Source: UBA5314 sp035560815
GTDB lineage: Bacteria; Bacillota; Syntrophomonadia; Syntrophomonadales; Syntrophomonadaceae
Length of the DNA: 64,000 nucleotides
NCBI GenBank assembly: GCA_035560815.1
Contig: DATMYR010000040.1
Coordinates: 1-64,000 of the forward strand
Direction: 5' to 3'
Shown here: piece after piece, positions 63,181-64,000 of the stretch
Position numbering within the stretch: position 1 is the stretch's first letter
How the letters are laid out: each line of letters opens with the position of its first letter
Position numbers and translations under genes: made by a program
The notes under the pieces: model-generated
Seen by the model: only the letters and a program-made list of their open reading frames with translations
The model's database searches: none
Told to the model about the DNA's origin: nothing

Positions 63181-63222
63181 AAATAAAAAGAACCGCCTGG
63201 CTTTTCGATAAAGTAGGCGGCC
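63181..63222 (-). terminator. Terminator of the Zn-alcohol dehydrogenase gene
   Basis: On the minus strand CCGCCT and AGGCGG pair across a 16-base loop and run into TTCTTTTTATTT. Confidence 0.75.
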
Positions 63223-63233
63223 AAGAAAAGTTA

Positions 63234-63274
63234 TAGAGCATGAATCCTGTGGAAAATGCACAGGATAGAGAGCT
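63234..63274. repeat. 41-base direct repeat, copy 2 (3' of the Zn-ADH gene)
   Basis: Identical to 61252-61292, with the same CCTGTG/CACAGG hairpin. It begins at the stop codon of the alcohol dehydrogenase on the minus strand and is followed, as in copy 1, by a GC-rich hairpin. Confidence 0.9.
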
Positions 63275-64000
63275 ATTTTTCCCAGGGGGTAACCAGCCAT
63301 TTGAGGCAGTTTTCTTTCTTGTTGCCAAAGATGTCATACCCACGCATAATGTCATTGAGTGGAGCTTTATGAGTGCATAAGAAATTCGTATTCAGTTTGC
63401 CCTTTTCGATAAGATTGATCAGTTCAGGCATCTTATTCATCGGCACAAATCCCCAACCGAGCTTAATATTTTTGGCCCAAATCTTATCCAAGGGAAGCTC
63501 TACGGGCTTTTCGAAAACACCAATGGTTGACATATTTCCGCCGCCTCTTACGATTTCCAATGCTAAATCAAAAGTAGGCTTGGCCCCTACACACTCGATC
63601 GTTTTATCTGCACCACGACCGCCTGTCATTTCTCTAATGACCTCGGGAACATTGACTTCGAGGGGATTAAGTCCGATATCAGCGATTCCTTCTTTGACAC
63701 AAACATCTAATCTGGACTGCACAGTATCAACTGCAATAACCAGCGACGGTCCCCACAATTTGGTTGTTGCCATACAGCACATTCCAACCGGACCAGCACC
63801 TACTACAGCGACAACATCACCGATTTTTATATCCGCATTTTCTGCTCCGAAATAACCCGTAGATAAAATATCACCAGTGAACAATACATCTTGCTCTGTT
63901 AAGCTCTCAGGAATTTTGTAAGCGTAATTATCAGCACCGGGCATGAGCACATAATCAGTTTGACAGCCTTCTTGTCCATAAACTCCAAAACAACCGTATC
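63273..64000 (-). CDS. Zn-dependent (MDR) alcohol dehydrogenase, 5' end outside the window
   Basis: The frame is open to the window edge (reading ...YGCFGVYGQEGCQTDYV before the internal GTG at 63950), so the N-terminal catalytic domain lies beyond base 64000. The visible 240 residues hold the Rossmann motif VVAVVGAGPVGMCC, IAVDTVQSRLDV, MTGGRGADKTIECVG and the C-terminal half of the catalytic domain. Medium-chain dehydrogenase of the threonine/secondary-alcohol/formaldehyde group; substrate cannot be fixed. AT-rich codons match the SDR gene. Confidence 0.88.
   Translation of the reverse strand, partial: YGCFGVYGQEGCQTDYVLMPGADNYAYKIPESLTEQDVLFTGDILSTGYFGAENADIKIGDVVAVVGAGPVGMCCMATTKLWGPSLVIAVDTVQSRLDVCVKEGIADIGLNPLEVNVPEVIREMTGGRGADKTIECVGAKPTFDLALEIVRGGGNMSTIGVFEKPVELPLDKIWAKNIKLGWGFVPMNKMPELINLIEKGKLNTNFLCTHKAPLNDIMRGYDIFGNKKENCLKWLVTPWEK

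Noticed and set aside
1..64000. rRNA, tRNA genes, prophage or complete insertion sequences
   Set aside because: No tRNA T-loop/CCA patterns, rRNA segments, transposase, integrase or phage structural genes were noticed in reading both strands; a tRNA scan was not possible.

Overview
The window reads as a chromosome segment of a Gram-positive, probably anaerobic Firmicute of the class Clostridia. The reasons are a T-box leucine leader, a c-di-AMP (ydaO-type) riboswitch, strong AGGAGG-type ribosome sites with frequent GTG/TTG starts, LytR-CpsA-Psr and MurJ envelope genes, Fe-dependent alcohol dehydrogenase, bacteriohemerythrin and radical-SAM aminomutase. I cannot name a genus. No rRNA, tRNA, CRISPR array, prophage or complete insertion sequence was seen.

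Layout. 1-9.97 kb: TetR regulator and a rifampicin-phosphotransferase-like PEP-dependent enzyme, a CHASE4/PAS/GGDEF/HD-GYP c-di-GMP protein, a 217-bp MITE-like element, an MBL hydrolase, an ABC-2 exporter pair and a CoA-binding protein. 10-18.3 kb: a cytosolic chemoreceptor with a C-terminal sensor domain, a small protein behind a duplicated hairpin, T-box-controlled leuA, an aminomutase whose substrate residues match glutamate 2,3-aminomutase and which lies behind a c-di-AMP riboswitch, bacteriohemerythrin, and a secreted poly-gamma-glutamate hydrolase. 18.4-25.8 kb: envelope genes (LCP lipoprotein with a possible slippage tail, GT51 transglycosylase, MurJ, DedA, lipoprotein) and citrate synthase. 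25.9-32.4 kb: a signalling cluster (MEDS protein, CheY, sigma-54 response regulator, PAS kinase) coupled to an Fe-alcohol dehydrogenase.

32.6-48.3 kb is a urea block on the minus strand: urtABCDE uptake genes followed by ureABCEFGD, preceded by an AraC-type response regulator and a hybrid kinase, with a second REC-kinase divergent. Between the regulator and urtA lie three copies of a structured element whose stems hold through G-U pairs only in the urt-sense strand. This is the best candidate in the window for an undescribed RNA. 48.3-61.2 kb: transglutaminase-like membrane protein, DUF1294, Rieske-fused FAD oxidoreductase, RuBisCO-like protein, slipin, an Rh-type ammonium channel, an sdpRI-like pair with its operator, a divergent MocR/YczE pair with two matched operators, and a CrtI-like oxidoreductase. 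61.2-64 kb: an AT-richer module of an SDR, a DUF2294 protein and a truncated Zn-alcohol dehydrogenase, carrying duplicated leader RNAs and duplicated 3' elements.

Functionally, the urea block would import urea, split it to ammonia and CO2 and adjust this to a signal read by the adjacent kinases; an Rh channel 12 kb further on could pass the ammonia. The aminomutase would make the osmolyte beta-glutamate under c-di-AMP control. Product names come from reading motifs by eye; no database search was run.
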